From NCBI RefSeq assembly GCF_051014685.1, contig NC_135055.1:20729501-20793500 (forward strand): a DNA stretch of 64,000 nucleotides. The letters run 5' to 3'. This DNA is from Ptiloglossa arizonensis (Eukaryota > Arthropoda > Insecta > Hymenoptera > Colletidae). Position 1 is the first letter of the stretch; every line of letters starts with the position of its first letter. Under the pieces are notes generated by a model. That model saw only the letters and a list, made by a program, of their open reading frames with translations. It did not search any database and was not told the origin of the DNA. Below, one piece after another: positions 12,642 through 27,400 of this stretch. Both the position numbers and the translations under genes were made by a program.

Positions 12642-14930
12642 CAGTATCCTTCAGCTATATTAAAAAAGTAGATTTATTCTTGCATTTAGCTGATAAGTTA
12701 GTTTTGCCTAAATAAGTTATTGTCACAAAGCCTTTCATTCAGAAAGACATTTACTAATTTACAATATTCAACATTGTACATTCCTTACTTTTGCTACAAG
12801 ACAATTGAAAATTACTTGCGGAGATTAAATTTTTGTGAGCGCTAATCTCAATATGATACGCACACTGAGCATTATACTCTAGAAAGAATAACAAGAATTA
12901 AAACTTAAAAATACAAGAGGTGATAAGTATTAATTGCGCGAAGGCTATTATATTGTTTATGTTTTTTCAAACAAAATTACTTAATTTAAATTGCGATGTG
13001 TATATACATATATATAATACTATTTCATGATAAAAACTTTTTTTTATCATACATCACATTCAATCTATGATACGTTAGAAATATATTTTGTTAAATATGC
13101 CTACTTTTTGCACAAATATAGTACAGCTCGTATATTGTAGCATAAATATGTATGCTTAAGAATAGGAAACAAATATTTCATACAAAATTATGATACATGT
13201 ATGTGTTATATACACATATAATAGTTCCCAAGCACAATAGTTCCTCTATAAATATGCCAAACTATTTATAAAAGATGATTTTTTAAAAATGCAAAAAAAG
13301 TATATTCCCTAAATTTTTTGTAAATCCTTTAGGAAATATATTTCAGTAACTTTTTTGTAACGTTATGTCTGTAGTATACACTCAAATCTGTATAAGGCTT
13401 GTACATAATTATATACATAATTATAGAACGAAATAGCGTGAACACGAATATGTGTAGCTACTGTAACATCTAACGTATCACAAAAACAGTAGAATGTATA
13501 ACATATTTTTCTACCATTACATTGCTGTATATGATTCTTGCATATGTGTGCATCATTTATATACACTGAATAATATGGAAGATTTATATTTTTTATAAAA
13601 GTATTTATTTTGTACCTAACAATATAAATTAATAAAATATCGTTTTGGTACAAAATTGATTTGCAACCTTGAAAATACATTTTTGTATAAAAATCGATAG
13701 TACATTTTACATATTATACAAAATAAATCAAATTCTTGAAAAGATTAGATCTATTACGTAACATATAAAGGAGTAGATCAATTTTATCTGACTGTTATAA
13801 CAGATACTTGATTGAGATCCACTGGTCACATTTCCAACTCGCAGGCTCGTAAGTGTATGCATACATCGGTAACGTTGATTTAATTATACCACTTAATAAC
13901 ACTAAAGAAAATTTCAGTATTTAACATTCTAACTTTGTATGATTTAATAAAACAAATGCATATCTAAATTAAAAAATTAAGTTCCAATAAACAAAAACGT
14001 TAAATACTTTTTCAGAAATCAATCGAATAAGAATGGTTTTATCGAGTTTTTATATATAAGAAGCAATTCGATATTAAAAATAAAAAATATAGTATTTTGC
14101 ATGAAATTTGAGTTCTTATGTTTATTTTCTAGAAAACGAAGAGAGCGTAAGTTTCGGTGTGAAAATACCGCACAAATTAATTTTAAATCTTATTATTGTC
14201 TACGTTAACATTTGAATCAACTCTTAATTAAATCGAATTGTTTAATAGGTATATTTTTTTAAATACAGAATGCTGTGCATTGATTGGTTAGTATACGAAT
14301 AAAATAAATTTTCGAGAAACATATATATACATGTTACACTATTTGCTGCATGACTATTAAACTAATTTTTTCTGAATATAATAATTACAAAGTGTCTCGT
14401 TTTTTTTATTATCAACTAATTAAGTACATATTTATGATATTTGTTGATTCGAAAAACGGAACAGTAAAAAATAAGTAATGAGTATAATATAGATTTTCTT
14501 TACGCGTATAGAAAATTTTTAAATATTTCTACTTTGTTATTGCACAAATTTGCCTTATAGTGTTTGAAATTTTATTCGAAGAACGTTCAATAAGGAATCA
14601 TTTTTATTACTTCGTTCCTTATTATCGTTCTCGTATGTAGTTATGTTTCAAGCATAAGGTACAAGTCGTGCGAAGAAGTAACAACCTTTCCAGCCACGGA
14701 TATCAAAGCGCAGAAAATCAATATAAGGCGAAGTCGGTTTGCAATCGTGGCACGATCATGCATTCTCCTTGAAAAATCGTATTGCACACGAGAATCATTT
14801 CTCGTTCATTATTATCGTCGAATGATTAACTCAGATGCGTATAATACCATTGGCAGTTTGATTCGGTAAAGAATATTTAAAAATTATTTGGTGAACTGTG
14901 GGAAGGAGTGTGAGAGACAGAGAAAAAGAA
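12642..14930. other. 3'UTR of the ACE-like gene, then spacer
   Basis: Very AT-rich. The 3'UTR plausibly runs to the AATAAA at 13722-13727. The remainder up to about 14.9 kb shows no gene. The minus-strand frame at 13363-13680 is low-complexity and has no splice context. Confidence 0.5.
13722..13727 (+). terminator. Candidate polyadenylation signal of the ACE-like gene
   Basis: An AATAAA hexamer about 1.08 kb beyond the stop codon. Other A/T-rich variants exist, so the exact 3' end is uncertain. Confidence 0.35.
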
Positions 14931-14939
14931 AATCGTGGA

Positions 14940-15406
14940 TCAGTTGTTCGATCATCGACGGCCGGAGAGGGTGTTTGGACATGCGCAGCATAACCTCAAA
15001 ACGTTAAGGGATGGCCAGACCACCAACAGTTCCTTATCGTCGCGCCCTTCGCATAGATTCGAACGACGATACTTGGGGCGTTAGTGCTTAAAATTGCACG
15101 CACGCGAAGAGAACCTAAGAGCGAGGAACGGAAACATCCCCTTTCGTCGTGAACGACCAGTCGAATTCAGGAGCATGCGCGTCGGTAACTAGACAGGGGT
15201 TGTTGCAGTCAGGGAGGGGCTCTCTTCGGGCAGAGTGACTCAGAATATGCATTCCTGAAAGTACATCTTCGTGATTTTTAAGAAGTGACATGCATATACT
15301 GTCACTTTGTAATCGTACAGTGTTATTCTAACGATATTCTACGCGATGTCATAATTCGTGGCAGTGTTGAGTGTTACGTGGATCGACTGTCAGCTGTCCC
15401 TTCACC
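14940..15406 (+). promoter_or_regulatory. Candidate main promoter and 5'UTR of the RUSC-like gene
   Basis: A GC- and CpG-rich island stands out in AT-rich flanks, just before the two-codon start exon. It contains two GCATGCGC-type (NRF1/ewg-like) sites near 14980 and 15175, and a TGACTCA (AP-1/CNC-type) site near 15236. The motif assignments come from memory and are not tested. Confidence 0.4.
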
Positions 15407-18400
15407 ATGAACGTGAGTACTTCGGCCACCTCTAATATCGACTCGTTTCCTAGCACCTAGTGCGTGGGCGTTCCTCTATTCTATCGTGTTAACATAATCA
15501 GTAACAGGAATGCGGTGTCGCTGCTTTGTAGAAGAAACAGGATCGAGATATTTTCTATTTCCTTTCTTTCTTAATGCATTTCCAAAGCATAGATGGAACT
15601 AATACGTCATTGACCTCTGTAACACGTAAAATCGATGCGAAGGTTACGTCTAATTGAAGAGCCTCGCGTTTTGTACCGTGTCCTGTACAAATATTGACGT
15701 TTCGAGAAATCTTCGTCATCTTTTTCTTGATATATTTTCGTATACAAGCAATAATCGTACACTGAAACTGAAACATTTTTTTTAAGAACGATGATGATTC
15801 GTGTGACGAATACGTGTTTCTATCGGGCTGTTTATCGAGACATTTGTACACCATTCAATTAGTAAATTAGAGGCGAAGATAATGATTAATTTACGAAGCT
15901 CAACCAGTAGTAGATACTCGTATCAAGAATGATTCATCCTTCTCTTATTTAGACGCGAACTCTTATTGGGATCCAGTGACCTTGTTCTTCGAAGCACTTG
16001 GGGTTTTGTTTGACTGCGTCTGCAAAATAGCTCAAGAATCGCTCTTGGTTTCATGCACATATATTATCGTTGCGTAGCTAATTACAATCCGACGCCTTTA
16101 TGCGCTTGCTGAGATTTATATGGATATACCATGTACCCAAAGAAAAAGAAAGAATGGGACAAAGCTATGTGGGCTGTAGAAAGAAAAACGCGTTTCGGAA
16201 TTGCAACAGAAGAACCCACATATCTAATGAATTTTTATCGCTAAGGTTTTCTGACTAATGAACCCTTGGAAATGCAATTAAGTAGATATTTATTCGATGC
16301 AATAGAGTCCAGGAAATTTCAAAAAGCTATCTTTTGTTAAAATACGAATAATAATAATGACAAAAATTAAGTTAATTGGTAAATACAAAACTGTACGTTG
16401 ATTGTGTCACATTAAGAAAATGTGAGTGCAGTTCGATCATAACAAACTCCAATTATTTCTTACGTTCATCGTATATTTAATTTCTCAGTGTTACGTTAGA
16501 GTATGACGGACAAACGAAAGTATACCCATTTTAATGACATTTATCTTAGCCCTCGAATCGAGAAGAGGGAAATGCACCACTTTCTTTCGAAGATACTGCT
16601 TCACTGCACTTGTAAAGGTTCAAAAATAACACCACGTTTTATAACGTGCGAAACACGAAACAGCTTAAGAATGTGGGTATCGTGTCGCAAAATATCTTCG
16701 AGCCAATATACTTGAAAGTATTAAAAAGAAGTTAACTTTTTAAAACATTGACAAACAAGGTATATTAATTCTTCGATATAGTACGTTGCTTTCATCTAAA
16801 TACCAAGGGTGAGATTGCATCACACGAACCCCGGAAAGCCTTAAATGCCACTAAACTATTAAGATATAACAATTCATAATACGGTATTACAAAGTAGTAA
16901 AAAAAAGCTCGGTTGTAGCCTCATTTCTTAACGTTACCGTTATTGGCAAAGATCTGACCAATGGAATTAATAACTCGATAATATTTTTCAGGCCTTGGGG
17001 ACAGATACTGTCTGCAGCAACGGAGAACGCGTTGGTGAGTACAGTTGCGCATACATTTTCGAGATTTATACTTCTCCTGACCTGTTTAAAGCGTACATCA
17101 ATCTTCGAAAGATAAAACTAGACATTCAACATCCAATATACATATAGTTTTTTTATCTTACTTTATATCCAGAATACTTTCTTCCAAGCAATGTTCATTT
17201 AATATACAAATGTATCACTTCTATCGTGTTTATTTTTATTTCTGTTACTCGCGAACGAGGTACCATAACTCGGATATTCCCTTAATATCAATTCGTATAG
17301 GGTTAACGATTTTTCGATACGTTAGTTGTGCCTTTATACGTAACCGAGTTAACTGCATTGTGGTTTTTCGGGGTATCCTTTGTCCAGTGTCATTTACAGA
17401 ACACCGTACAAAGAAAACCATATAATGCGATTGTGCCAAACGCGATTATTTCGACGTTCTGCTTCTTTCTACTTGTTCGTACAACCCCCTTTAACTAAAT
17501 CAACGTTACGTCTATTGTCCATTATATTTTCGATATTGGAACAATTATATCGTATCGATAACTTCTTGAAAACGATCGTACTTTGGTTTTGGAATAATTC
17601 ATCGTAAAAATATTATGCACAATTTTGATACATCGCTTGTCCAATATTTTCAAATTAGAATCTCACAGATATACAATTCTTCCTTAATTACACTGTACAC
17701 GTATCGATTCAGAGTTTTTATATTTAGACCAATCCAATCTCGTGTCCACAAGCTGCGGTAATTGTTGCGTTATTCATCGTCCCTTTTATTTCCAATTTTA
17801 TAAAGATTTCCAATTTACATCGTTTACATACACATCGAATCTCTCAATATTGTACGTACATATACGCGCAATAATTAAATTAAACTTGGATAAAAATCTT
17901 TTTAGTTCTCTCCGTACAAGTGGAATCGTCGTTAAGTTATTTTTAACGTTTAATCCGAGAATCGATTTCTCGGAGTAGAAGTCGCAGCGATGCCTCGAAC
18001 ATTTGTGCTTTCAAAAATGGAAGCATTACCGTGATTAACTAGTACCTACTCATTCGAGTGACCGAGTTTCTCCTAAACATGCAGTTTTAAAAAAGAACTA
18101 GCCGGGGAAACATCTGTTTAACAGTAACGATATGATTAGAACGTAGATCTGGACAACCTTGCGAGCTAGGCGTCACTTCGATCGCAACTTGCTCATTTCA
18201 ATTCGATCTAACCTCTTCCTCCGAACGTCGATCAAAAACTGGTCAATCGAAGGCGAAATTGGCCTGCGTTTGTACGAGCTTCGATATGATACACCACGTA
18301 TGCATTCAATGAACCGCCAGTGGAGCTGCTCTCTATTCTGGCCGAGGCAGAGCGGGTATTTATTAATAGAGATTAAACTCCGCGTCGTGTCGTGCCGTGT

Positions 18401-21400
18401 GCAAACGCTCTCCCGCGCAGGACGCGTGCTGTTAGGGCAGTCTGACTCAGACTGCGGTCCAGAAACTGATTCCGCCAAAATAAACGTGGAAAAATCGTGT
18501 GCCTATCGGTCAACGTGCCTATAATCGTCAAAACGGATTAAGCTATCTATCCTGACTAAGATCATGGAACAAGCCCGACAATGTGTCAAGTGTCGCGTTT
18601 AGTGGTTACGTCGATTGGATAAGTTCCGTGCGATCGTGTACAGTGATTCGTCAACGAATCGAACCAATTTGCGAGTAACGAGTTCGTGAACGTCCAGTGC
18701 GCCGATGATATTTTTTTTCTCGCGTGTTTGTGTACGTTCGCATGCGATGCTTTTTCCTTTGTGAGGTACTACACAGAGATCCGCCCCGTCTCGATCGATG
18801 AATCGTAACCGAGCCATCGCGTAGTGTAGCGGCTTACGAGAATTGTTCGTTGGCGTTTTCGAATGCCAGTCGATGTTCGCTCGCGAGCGTACAGTTCCAA
18901 CCGTTTGGTTTACCGACCGAGAGAAAATTAATTTCGATTCTACGGATCGTTACGTACAATATCCTTTATTGCAATCTGAAACGATAGGTTCGTTAAGCGT
19001 GCACTTACTAAAATGAGCCGCGTTCACAGTGCATTGTTTACCACGACACCGACGAGATACATCGTTCGACCTTATCGATACTCGGTAGACTATCAATGAA
19101 TATAAACAAGTTGCGCGTGTACTTAACTTTCTCCGATTACAGGGTCACACGTGCACTCCGTTCCTGTAGTAGAAGTCTTTGATCGTACAAAAATATTTCG
19201 GCTCGTGAAACTTTTTCCTGCCCGTTCTCTTTTTATACTTTCGAGAAAAGGGAACCAAACGCTATTTCTCAACAGACGTAAAATCCATTTTTAAACCGAA
19301 AATCGACTTGTTGGTACTTGTGATCGAACTTCAATACAGATTACACTTGAACCGAACTTTGACACGTTCGATATACTCGTTGCGATTCGAAGAAATCTCC
19401 TTTGTTAGGTTTGTTAGCCTACGTTCTTTTCGTATTTCGTTGGTTCTACTTATCGAGTACTTTAAATTACCTACAGACCCGATTAACGTAATTATCGACC
19501 ATATGACTCAACATTCGAATAATTTTCATCTTCTGTCCGTATTTGAACGCATCGATTGGCCCAGCAAACCCTCGTTATCTTAACGTTCGATTAACTCGAA
19601 ACAATTGCTTCGCCACTTGCAATTTAGGCGGTTGAGCGCGTCTGATGATGTAACGACTATTATTACTATTGTCGCGTAGAATATTAAATCGACGCCAAAA
19701 AAGTGTTTCGCAATTGTTTCTCTTCACCATCAATCTTCTTTACCTTTGATTAATCAACACACCCTCGGCTTCCTACTATCGATTACGATTTCCACGTAAT
19801 TTATGAATCATCCTGATAAATTTGACTCATTTTATTTTTATTCCACGTCGCTATCGATACGCAACAGTTGTAGTTACGGTACGAAAGAAGTTTCAAGACT
19901 ACTTTAACATTTTAACTGTTGAATACTCGTATCAAGTACGTATTTTCTTACGATAAAATTGTGCAACCAGATCATAACAAAACCATAAATCAATTGGGAT
20001 GTTCATTGAACGGATAAACCTACCCGTAACAATTGAACATTACGATTAAAAAGAAATTGATAAACGCGTCTAGACCATTTCGAATATGCAATTCACCGTG
20101 CGGATATACAAGTCTGCAGCAGTTAAAGAGTTAAAGACTTTGATGCTCGGATTGTACAGTTTCTGTAGATAGACGACGTTTCCCGGTCAGTAAAAACTGA
20201 AACGTGGGTTCAACCACAATGATGTGTCTTCATTGTTGGGGGCGTAAATCGTAAGGTAAAGCACTGTGTTGTAAACAAAGGGTTCTTTGAAAGGTGTCAT
20301 TGACTGGAGTACAGACGAGTAATCGACGCTGTTTCACGCGTGTTTTGTTCGTCAAAGTGCAAACGTCTTTCTTTCATGTGCGAAAGTGTCGCGAGAGATG
20401 AGAGTGACGTGGAAACTTTTCGTATTCGTGATGTAACTTTGAAGTGGTAAATGTATATCGGAAAGCGACCGAAATAATGAAAAGTGAACATTTTAAAACG
20501 ATGGACGAGCTATATTCAGTGTCCCCACGTTCGGACGATTGATAAACTTTGTGTGATATTTCTTTTCCTCCTTTCTCCCGCAAAGTGATACGTACGCGTT
20601 TGAGAGATATCCGTTGAACCTTTTTGTTTTCTTTTCTTTTTTTTTTTTTTTTTTTTTTTTTAATGGTTGTCCGCTGTGAGAGCGTTACTATGTTGTAGCG
20701 TAATAGGATAACAAAACACCGAACATTGACAAATGATGATAGTGCTTTTGTTGTGTGTCATCATGAAAATAGCAGAGTTCTCTGTGGGCCGTATGAGCCC
20801 ACCATTGCAAGTCCCTGCACGACCGCCACATCTTTATTATAGCAAACGCAAGAGACAAGAACGAAAATATAACCGAAGACCCAATGAGAAGTGCAATTGC
20901 TTTCTATACAATCGTAAGGATACACAATAAATATCTATACTTTATGTCTATGAGAGATTATCTAACGTTTGTGTTGTCTTCCAATAACTAATCTCGATCT
21001 TCGAATTTACCATAGACGGTAGCCATTTGTTAAATATGTACTAGGTTTAGTTCAGCTTGGTGGGTAGTGTCCCATCGATTTGATTTTTCTCCTTATAATG
21101 ACACTATAACGTTGTGTGCGTCGTGTAGCCTCTTTTTTCTGCACTCATCGTTAATGCTACTTATCTCTAATCACATTAATTATTAGCTTCAGGAGTGTCC
21201 GCATATTATTCCGCTCAAGGATGTGCTTATTACCACTTGCTAATAGACCGACGTTGTGTCGAGGGGCAGACATGCGAATGCAATAGTAGTTGTTCATAGT
21301 TTCGAGCAGAACTGTAACCGTAAGATGATTCTAAACGTTGATAAAGGTCTCGTTTACGGGTAAAAAGTGTTTTCTAATTTAAAAGACTCCTCCCTCGCAG

Positions 21401-24400
21401 TTGTACGCGAGAAACGACGTTGTGCCCAACTATTTTGAGTAGCAGCTCCGTGGGAGTGTTTTACACACTCAAGAAATATTTACGCGGCATCTGTTGAAAC
21501 GCTCAAATACTCAGAAACGTGAATAAGCAACGTACGGCGTAGTTTCTCGCGAATTCTTCGCGTATTGTTTATAAAACGAGACAACGATTTCAGCTTGTCG
21601 GAGCAAAAAACAAAGAAACGGAGCTTGTTCTTCGTGGAAACATCAACTTCTTTCGTGCGCGTTTTATATGTCTCGCCGGAAAATCGCCAAGCGTAAACGT
21701 AAGCCAACCAAACGAACCGGTTCGTTTGGCACAAGTATTCGCGGATTACTATATATTTTGCTGCTTCACGCGTAAAATTTCCGTCGAGTCGCGAAATTTG
21801 GCTCTTCGATGTCTTCCTCGCTTCCCTTGCTTCTTCTGCGCTTTGCTAAAATTATCCGGTGCCCTCGACATTGCAAACGAAACACCGTGAAGGATTTTTC
21901 CATCGACGAGTAAAACCAAGCATCAATAGCGAGACCATCGAGCATACGACAGCCTTCATTAAATTGTAGTCCGTGCTGCGAATCGCGTTAAACTTTCCCT
22001 AACTAGGAAACATTCGAGCTGCGACTCGGGAATAAAATGAACAAAAGCTCTACGTTGAAACGCTAAACAATTAACGATATCAAGTCAGTGTACTACCAAA
22101 GTATTTTAATACTTCACTTCTCGTAGTCCAAGATTACCCGATGACAAATACGATGGTACTTTCATATTACATTATTCGATTTATCCAGTAGCGTATATTG
22201 GTTTTTCTTTAGTAGATTTTTCACTGCGAGCAAAGCTACGAAAAGTTATGTGCATTGTTATATATTTTAGCTGATCACAGATTTTATGCGTTTACTACGC
22301 TTAATTCGATACCGAAAACTAAAGTTACACTTTAAATATCTTAAAAGCATTTCATGTTAAATATCAAGAATAGAATACACCATTTGAATATGAGAATCTC
22401 GGCGAGTGATAGAAGAAATCTTCTATCTAGCGTGTCGTTATCGTAACCTTAATTCAAGCATGTTGTATCCGATTTCCTTTTGCCCACCCTTTACGCTGGA
22501 TTGGTAATGCTCATGCGCCGCATGAGCAATCGTACTCCATAGGCGCAGTTAAAATGAATTTCTAACTATGAGTGACGGAAGAGTGAGTTGTCGCCATATG
22601 GTCGCGAGCATGAGTGTTTTCGGTTAACATTTATCAAATGTAAATATTTTCCGTAGAACAAGATCCAAGCGACCGTGGCGATGCGATGGAAAAGAATTTT
22701 TCGAGGTACGGTTGAAAACTCGTATTCGAAATAATTTTTTTTTTATTTTACTCTTTTTTCTTGATAACAAGACGAATTAAGTGTTACCTTAAAATTAAAT
22801 CTGTATTGTCACAACAGTTTATCGCAACGTTTATCATTAACTATGAATGATAATACAAAAAATAACAACACCACGTGTCTCTATACTACGATTTTATAGT
22901 ATTGCTTGCTACTGAGTCGTCTATGCACATATATTTGTAACTAAATTTGGAACCAGATTAAACATGGAATAAAATAAAATGGTGTAAACAATTGTGTATA
23001 CTATAGGTCAAGAATTTACTACTCTAAATGTTTTTATAGTATTAAAAAGTGATGTGATCAAGTAGTTGTCAAATTTTTCGCACATGGTTAAAATTTCGAT
23101 AAAATTATGCATGTTTAAAAAGTAAATTAAATTGTTCAAGTTTTTTGTTTGGACAATTTTTTGAAGAATATACTTTGAGATTATTCTGCGTTACATGCGT
23201 GTTTTCAATACCGCCAATTGCCCAATCTAAAATTAACATGTTCCGATCGATTAATTAATTATTTATTACGTGACAACTAACCTTAAAACACGCCCTCTTA
23301 AAGAGTACTGTGATGACGCGCAGCCTTGATCATCCCCGATACGGAACATGGGCGCACTTGCTTAAATACGTCCGCCATAACCTCAGTCTGACGTCATTGA
23401 CTGACAATTCTACTTTATTGTGAACATTCTGCGGTGCACAGAGAGGGGAAAACACTGATATCCTTATCAGTGCATCGCTAGTAGTTTTATCGAATTAATT
23501 CAGTGATTGGTCTTCTGCGGTGCTATTGAAATGACATTTGTTTGTTATCGCGGCAATATTGCCATTGTGTGTATATTGTATCGATAGAATGGTTGTCATG
23601 TAAAATTATACTCCTTGTAACAATGTAACAATATGATAAAATTCGATTCTGCCTATTTTTCCACATAATTTTTGTAATAGTCAAAAGACGTTGTAAAATC
23701 TCGATATATATGATAATCTGTCATGAGCTGTGATCGACGTATAAGTATTGTAAATATGTTCCATTGTGATCAAAACACATAATTTTTGAAAATAGAAATC
23801 CTCCTATATTACAAAGTTTAAAATGTTAGACTGGAAAAACTTGCAAATGTGTTTAAAAACTTTTGAGAATGCTTTGTGTATGTAAGGGACAATCTGTTCT
23901 TTATTTATTTATATTTTTTATTGCAGGAAATTTATTAATCACTTATTAATATTGTATACTCTATTTTAGGTGCAGGCAAAGGGGCTGCAGTGATGGAAGA
24001 TCCACAAACACCAGGATCTGATTGCAATTCTAATCCTGCAACAGATTCTATACAACAAAATTTGATTAGTTCTGAATTTGTACAGGACAATGTGGAATAT
24101 CAGTGGTTTATCGATTACGGGTAATTTGCAGTGAATTATAATAGATACATGTTTTATTTCTTGTAACACTGAATGTATACATTTGCATATCAAATTTAAG
24201 CTACAGAGATGGAGGACTTCATGTTCACCCTAGTGTATTGTCCTCGCTCTCTGCTTCATATTCTCGGGAAGATTTGGGTTATTATGATGATCTTGCCCGT
24301 AATCTGGATGCTAACTTGGCAGAAATTGATATGGAAAGTTTTCGAACTGCAGACATTCATACTTTACTTACGGCATTGCCAGTTATGTGTACAGATCCTG

Positions 24401-27400
24401 TTCAGCATTCAGAGGTAAACATTTTATTACTACACTTGTTATTTATTTTATAATTTGTTATTGTAGTGAATATTCTTAGTATTATATTGCACATTATGTC
24501 AAAAAATTGGATTGTTTGAAAAATAACTTTTATCATAGATGGTTCACAAACAAAAACATTGACAAATGGGGATAAATCTTTTGTAGGAAGTACCTTATCT
24601 TTAGAAATACTATCTCGTGTGATATTTAATTTGTAAATAACCATTAATTAGTTCCTTCTAATAGTAGTATAATAAATTCCATGTTTCTTCAATGCATTAT
24701 GTAAATAGTTTATTCTAAATATATTCTGTATTCCGTTATCGCGGCAGTTTAACTATCAAAGGGAACGATATGCCAGTATATCTGGATCTGTTATGGAAAA
24801 GCTTGACATCGGTTCATCTATCAGTCCTCATACTAGCAGCCAGGTATGATAATGGCTGAGAGCGTTAAATTCCTTTTGCCCCATGTTGGAAATGATGAGA
24901 AAGAATTTATATAGATTTGAGTTTTGCTTATCATGAAAGTAAAATGCAATTTGGTTGCAGTTCTTCTGCATGGCCAATGAAGGAAATGAGTTTAAGCTGA
25001 TTTGTTTATGTAATAAACACAAAAAATGTTATAAACATTTAAGCTAATAAAACGAATTCTGCCACTTAACCAATGCATGGAGATAAGCTCTGCTAGTTCT
25101 GCAAAATGCATGATAAATCATTTACAAATATACAAAGTATAATAACAATATATCTTGATTCAAAGGGAGAAGATTCAGCCTGTTCAACGGCAGACACAAT
25201 TTCCTTATGCAAGTCATCCTTGCTCTTTTCTCCTCTGAAAGAGACACCCGTACTACCACCAGGGGGTAGTTACAGCGTCGACTCTCTGGACTGTGAAGAT
25301 ATGTTGCTTACGTGCCAAGTGAATAATAAAAACAATTATACTATTGCTTTTGAGGGTAGTATCACAATGTATTCGGATGGCTCTCAAGATTTTGAAAATC
25401 AAGGTACAAAAATAAATGATTCTTAGTGTGGAATATAAGTAAATAAATTTAATTTTGAGGATTATTTTTTGCAGAGAAACAAAAAAATTTTGAAACAGCA
25501 GACACATATTACAATAGAAATACAGATTTAAAAAATGTATTAAATTTATCAATGGCATGTTCTGATTCTAAAATATATACTACATGGAGCAATTTGAAAC
25601 ATTCTTCTGTGAACAAAATTATGACCCGTCACCCTTCAGGCAATAATAATACAATACCAGAATTTTTACAAGGTGTTGGAAATATCATATCTGGAACAAA
25701 TAAAAGAAGTCAGAGTTTGCCAGACTTGACTCAGGCTACTCAATTACAACACCTTAATATACCTCTCAATTTTTCTGTAAGTCTCAAAGAAATTCTTGAT
25801 TTTTACAAGATAATGTATACTAACATTTTAAATATTTTTAAATAGGTTGATTCTGCAGAATCAAATAATCATGCACAACAGCTGCAGAGTTCAGGATCTG
25901 TAATGAGTCGATCTATAAACGAAGACAGTTCTGATAGTGGAGAACATAATCCAACAGGAAAGAAAATACAAAATTTAAGTCTTGTGAAATTATTTATGAA
26001 ACAAAAAAGTATGAGTGCAGAAGGAATGAGTCTTACTTTAGATCAATCAGACTCTGTTAGCGATAATGGATGGCCTACAAGCAATAGTGCTAGTGATAGT
26101 GGTACTAATACAAATACACAAATACAACGGCAAAATATAAATAATACCTCAAAATGTCAAGTTCCAGAAGGTGATTTTTCTATAAATTGGGTTAAAGGTG
26201 ATCTTCATAATAATCAAGAAGTAGAGAACCAGAAAGATGTTTTTAAGGACATTCCAAAACATTCATCGATAATCAAAGAACAAGAGGATAAAATGATATT
26301 ATCAGCATCTGTAGAGGAATTATCAGAAAGCATGTCTAAGTCGGATTTAACGCACGATAATGATAATGTTCAAAACAGTTTCGATATCATTCCTAATACA
26401 TTTGACCATCAGCGGAAAACTGCGTGGATTCAATCATCAGAAAAGAAGCATCCAGTTTGTAAAACAGCAGGCATTCAAGCAATAGCTGAAACAGAAGATA
26501 ATGGAGTTCAAACGTCTTTAGTATTTACGACACCTGTAGAGAAAGAAAATCCATCTTTAAAAGAAACCATTGTTAACAAAAAGCCAGTTTATGTTGTATA
26601 TCCGAATTATGCATTGCCTGATTTATCGTTTCTTAATATTAAAGATGCAAAGTTAAATAATGTAGCCTTAAAACCGCAATGCTTTGGAAAAAATAAAATG
26701 AACTGGAAATATACTGGTCGATCTGGTAGACCATTCTCGTGTAATGATATTGATGCATTGCGTCAACGTGGATTTTCTCATGTTAAAGATTGGGAGTCAC
26801 TGACATTCCTTTTGCCTACTGAGTACAAGAAAATTTTGCATGATGTGCCAGAAGTTTCAAGGCATATCAATATTAATGAAGAAATGAAAAAACCTCTGTT
26901 TTGTTTATCGCCTCCAATGCGTCATAAAACGCGCCCTATAAGTGAAATCATACCAAATAATTCCTCATCTACTAGTAGCACTGCAACACAGCCATCCTCT
27001 GGATATCGAGGTTCTTCTACGATATTAACCGATTCTTCGACAAATCAGCAAACATCAAATAATACAACCAATCCATTATATCTTTACCGTTACGATAGTA
27101 TTAGTTCCGAGGCCAGTTTAGTAAGTAATGATAAAAAAATCCTTAGGCAAGTTAGTAAAACAAAAGCAAGCTGCCCATCTCTTCCAAAACGATCGATCTC
27201 GTTACCACATGGAGATCGTGAATCTGACTTTAATAACGGAAAAGTGCCACCAAGACCACCTTTACCCAGAAGTATTTTAAGAAAGAATAAGGTTCCTGCA
27301 AGTAAAAGATATAGTATGTTTGAAATGGGAGATGTAGAAGAAATAGAAGATCAATCTCCAGAAACAAATAAACGAATGTCTTTGCAAGAGCCATATTATA

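Larger units (their letters stand above)
17035..23969 (+). other. Large intron 2 of the RUSC-like gene
   Basis: A 6.9 kb intron between the 43-nt second exon and the main body. It is patchy in composition, with GC-richer islands at about 18.15-18.9 kb, 20.2-20.9 kb and 22.45-22.65 kb. These may be alternative promoters or enhancers. Apart from the candidate alternative exon at 20733-20913, I see no coding segment. Confidence 0.6.
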
